Origin: Panaeolus papilionaceus
Taxonomy: Eukaryota > Basidiomycota > Agaricomycetes > Agaricales
Assembly: GCA_015501605.1 (NCBI GenBank)
Contig: JADNRZ010000007.1
Coordinates: 372,001 to 436,000 of the forward strand
Direction of reading: 5' to 3'
Length of the DNA: 64,000 nt
Both the position numbers and the translations under genes were made by a program. Of the stretch, positions 63,957-64,000 are shown piece by piece. Numbering within the stretch: the stretch's first letter is position 1; every line of letters begins with the position of its first letter. The notes below the pieces were generated by a model that saw only the letters and a program-made list of their open reading frames with translations, did no database searches and was not told the DNA's origin.

Positions 63957-64000
63957 CTGAAAATGTATCAGTACTCCGTAGTTTTTTAATTGACTTTCCT

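Overview
This window looks like nuclear DNA of a mushroom-forming basidiomycete (Agaricomycetes). Genes are dense, lie on both strands, are cut by many GT-AG introns of about 45-70 bases, and include families largely confined to that group (a DUF6593 protein and a small secreted protein). The sequence gives no safe genus. All gene models were spliced by eye, so outer ends and reading frames are firmer than individual junctions.

Layout. Left edge (1-726): 3' end of an ABCC-type transporter. 2.1-8.9 kb: a SANT/Myb-like Q/P-rich protein and a MYST histone acetyltransferase with tandem PHD fingers, both minus. The acetyltransferase shares a divergent promoter with a LAMMER kinase (9.4-11.4 kb). 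A 3.8-kb gene-poor stretch follows. 15.2-20.6 kb: tiny PCC1 (EKC/KEOPS), an EBP1/PA2G4-like M24 protein, a methyltransferase and complex I subunit NDUFB8. 22.4-23.6 kb: an eight-exon secreted protein. 24.3-30.5 kb: a PH-domain Caf120/Skg3-like protein with very long disordered regions. 31.5-33 kb: an intron-containing tRNA-Ser(GCU) and a TRI5-family terpene synthase. 33.7-41.5 kb: ATG17, ARP3 and selenoprotein-O-type AMPylase. 42.4-47.2 kb: a large unrecognised protein with a hydrophobic C-terminal segment. 47.9-60.3 kb: an aspartic protease, an SH3 protein, nucleoporin NUP159/NUP214, ICln and a second SH3 protein related to the first. 63-63.7 kb: the DUF6593 protein. The right edge carries the last exon of an unknown minus-strand gene.

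Most genes are housekeeping: chromatin and mRNA control, tRNA modification, autophagy initiation, actin branching, nuclear export, snRNP assembly and respiration. Accessory items are the terpene synthase, the secreted protein, the secreted protease and the DUF6593 gene; they are scattered and do not form a cluster. I found no convincing transposon, CRISPR or viral element and no clearly new multi-gene system. The points most worth a second look are two offsetting frameshifts in the first SH3 gene, the SH3 paralogue pair around NUP159, the large unrecognised gene with a 24-bp palindrome and a GC-AG intron, and small spliced genes that automatic annotation could miss.
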